Shown piece by piece: positions 4,835 through 5,667 of a stretch of DNA of 5,667 nucleotides. The notes beneath the pieces were generated by a model that had not been told where the DNA came from, did no database searches, and saw only the letters and a list, made by a program, of their open reading frames with translations. Origin of the DNA: Brachybacterium sp. (GTDB lineage Bacteria > Actinomycetota > Actinomycetes > Actinomycetales > Dermabacteraceae); assembly GCA_027322375.1 (NCBI GenBank), contig DAHVRS010000253.1, positions 1-5,667 of the forward strand, given 5' to 3'. Numbering within the stretch: the stretch's first letter is position 1; each line of letters begins with the position of its first letter. The translations under genes were made by a program, and so were the position numbers.

Positions 4835-4868
4835 CGGGGCCGGCGCCGCACCAGCGACGCCGGCCCCG
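4835..4868 (+). terminator. GC-rich hairpin between glyA and folD (terminator or attenuator)
   Basis: CGGGGCCGGCG (4835-4845) pairs perfectly with CGCCGGCCCCG (4858-4868): 11 bp with a 12-nt loop, starting 9 nt after the glyA stop. No U-tract follows. It could be a partial terminator that lowers folD relative to glyA, or a 3' stabiliser of glyA mRNA. I see no convincing promoter between it and folD, so at least some read-through seems needed. Confidence 0.5.
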
Positions 4869-4906
4869 GCTCGTCCACCCCGACCCCCGCATCCAAGGAG
4901 AGCGTC

Positions 4907-5667
4907 ATGACGGCTCAGATCCTCGACGGCAAGGCCACCGCGAAGACCATCAAGCAGGAGCTCGCCGAGCGCGTGGCGCGCCTGGCCGAAGCCGGGCATC
5001 CCCGCCCCGGCCTCGCCACCGTGCTCGTGGGCGACGACCCGGGCAGCGCCGCCTACGTGCGCGGCAAGCACCGCGACAGCGAGCAGATCGGGCTGAACTC
5101 GATCCAGAAGCACCTCCCGGCCGACGCCACCCAGGAGGAGGTCGAGGACGTCGTCGACGAGCTCAACGCCGACCCGGCCTGCACCGGCTACATCGTCCAG
5201 CTCCCGCTGCCCTCGCACATCGACACCAACGCGATCCTCGAGCGGATCGACCCCGCGAAGGACGCCGACGGGCTGCACCCGACGAACCTGGGCCGGCTCG
5301 TGCTGAACGCCTACTCGCCGATCCACACCCCGCTGCCCTGCACGCCCCGCGCCGTGATCGAGCTGCTGCTGCGTCACCACCTGGACCTCAAGGGCAAGGA
5401 CGTGGTCGTCATCGGGCGCGGCGTCACCGTGGGCCGTTCCATCGGCGCGCTCATGACCCGCCGCGCGATCAACGCGACCGTCACGCTCACCCACACCGGC
5501 ACCGTCGACCTGCCCGCGCACCTGCGCCGCGCCGATGTCATCGTCGCCGCCGCGGGCGTCGCCCACCTGGTCCGTCCCGAGGACGTCAAGCCCGGCGCGA
5601 TCGTGCTGGACGTCGGCGTCTCCCGCCAGGAGGACCCCGAGGGCGGGAAGGCGACGCTCGTGGGTGA
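4907..5667 (+). CDS. folD: Bifunctional methylene-THF dehydrogenase / methenyl-THF cyclohydrolase, 3' truncated
   Basis: FolD oxidises 5,10-methylene-THF to methenyl-THF with NADP and hydrolyses it to 10-formyl-THF for purine and formyl-Met synthesis. The ATG at 4907 has AAGGAG 6 nt upstream and opens a frame of 253 codons that runs off the window. Family proteins are about 285-295 residues, so roughly 35-40 C-terminal residues are missing. Active-site residues match E. coli numbering: Tyr50 and Lys54 in [15 protein letters not shown], Gln98 in YIVQLPLP (95-102), and Asp121 in KDADGLHP (118-125). [11 protein letters not shown] precedes the NADP-binding [21 protein letters not shown] in place of the E. 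coli-type GRSNIVG fits actinobacterial FolD as I recall it. It uses the product of the upstream glyA. Confidence 0.96.
   Translation, partial: MTAQILDGKATAKTIKQELAERVARLAEAGHPRPGLATVLVGDDPGSAAYVRGKHRDSEQIGLNSIQKHLPADATQEEVEDVVDELNADPACTGYIVQLPLPSHIDTNAILERIDPAKDADGLHPTNLGRLVLNAYSPIHTPLPCTPRAVIELLLRHHLDLKGKDVVVIGRGVTVGRSIGALMTRRAINATVTLTHTGTVDLPAHLRRADVIVAAAGVAHLVRPEDVKPGAIVLDVGVSRQEDPEGGKATLVG

Noticed and set aside
3401..5566. A 721-codon open frame on the minus strand across glyA and folD
   Set aside because: It is antisense to two genes with complete active-site motifs. Its low-complexity Gly/Val/Asp/Arg/Ala content is typical of shadow frames in high-GC DNA, and no family motif or convincing ribosome binding site is seen.

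Overview
The window is high-GC DNA (roughly 70% by eye) with strong G/C at third codon positions, GTG starts for five of the seven protein genes, and purine-rich Shine-Dalgarno sites. It reads as chromosomal core sequence of an actinomycete. The order yajQ | tRNA-Tyr, tRNA-Thr, tRNA-Met, rpmG, hadA-like, hadB-like, murB resembles what I recall from Micrococcales. A Dermabacteraceae/Brachybacterium-like source is my guess from recall, not something the sequence proves.

Layout. 1-272 (minus strand) is the 5' half of yajQ, cut by the window edge. 273-478 is a divergent control region with a -10-like element for yajQ and another for the tRNA cluster. 479-849 holds tRNA-Tyr(GTA), tRNA-Thr(GGT) and elongator tRNA-Met(CAT), with a candidate promoter just before tRNA-Thr and a strong hairpin between tRNA-Thr and tRNA-Met. 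947-1117 is rpmG (ribosomal protein L33, zinc-ribbon form), followed by a 16-bp perfect terminator stem. 1279-3399 is a compact three-gene unit: two MaoC/hot-dog dehydratase subunits (HadA-like, HadB-like), then murB, which overlaps hadB by GTGA. A hairpin follows murB. A TAGGAT -10 element then precedes glyA (3557-4825), and after a short gap with another GC-rich hairpin comes folD (4907 to the window end, 3' truncated).

How the genes fit together. The tRNAs and rpmG serve translation. HadA/HadB probably form a heterodimeric (3R)-hydroxyacyl-thioester dehydratase of a type-II fatty-acid cycle. MurB makes UDP-MurNAc for peptidoglycan. Membrane lipid and wall precursor supply are thus probably transcribed together. 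GlyA makes 5,10-methylene-THF from serine, and FolD converts it to 10-formyl-THF, so the last two genes are consecutive steps of one-carbon metabolism.

I found no mobile element, CRISPR array, toxin or defence locus, and no evidence of an undescribed system. The most noteworthy items are modest: a six-run C/G tract before hadB that fits a G-quadruplex or Rho-loading site, an acidic insertion in the MurB FAD domain, the hadAB-murB coupling, and start-site details for yajQ and glyA.
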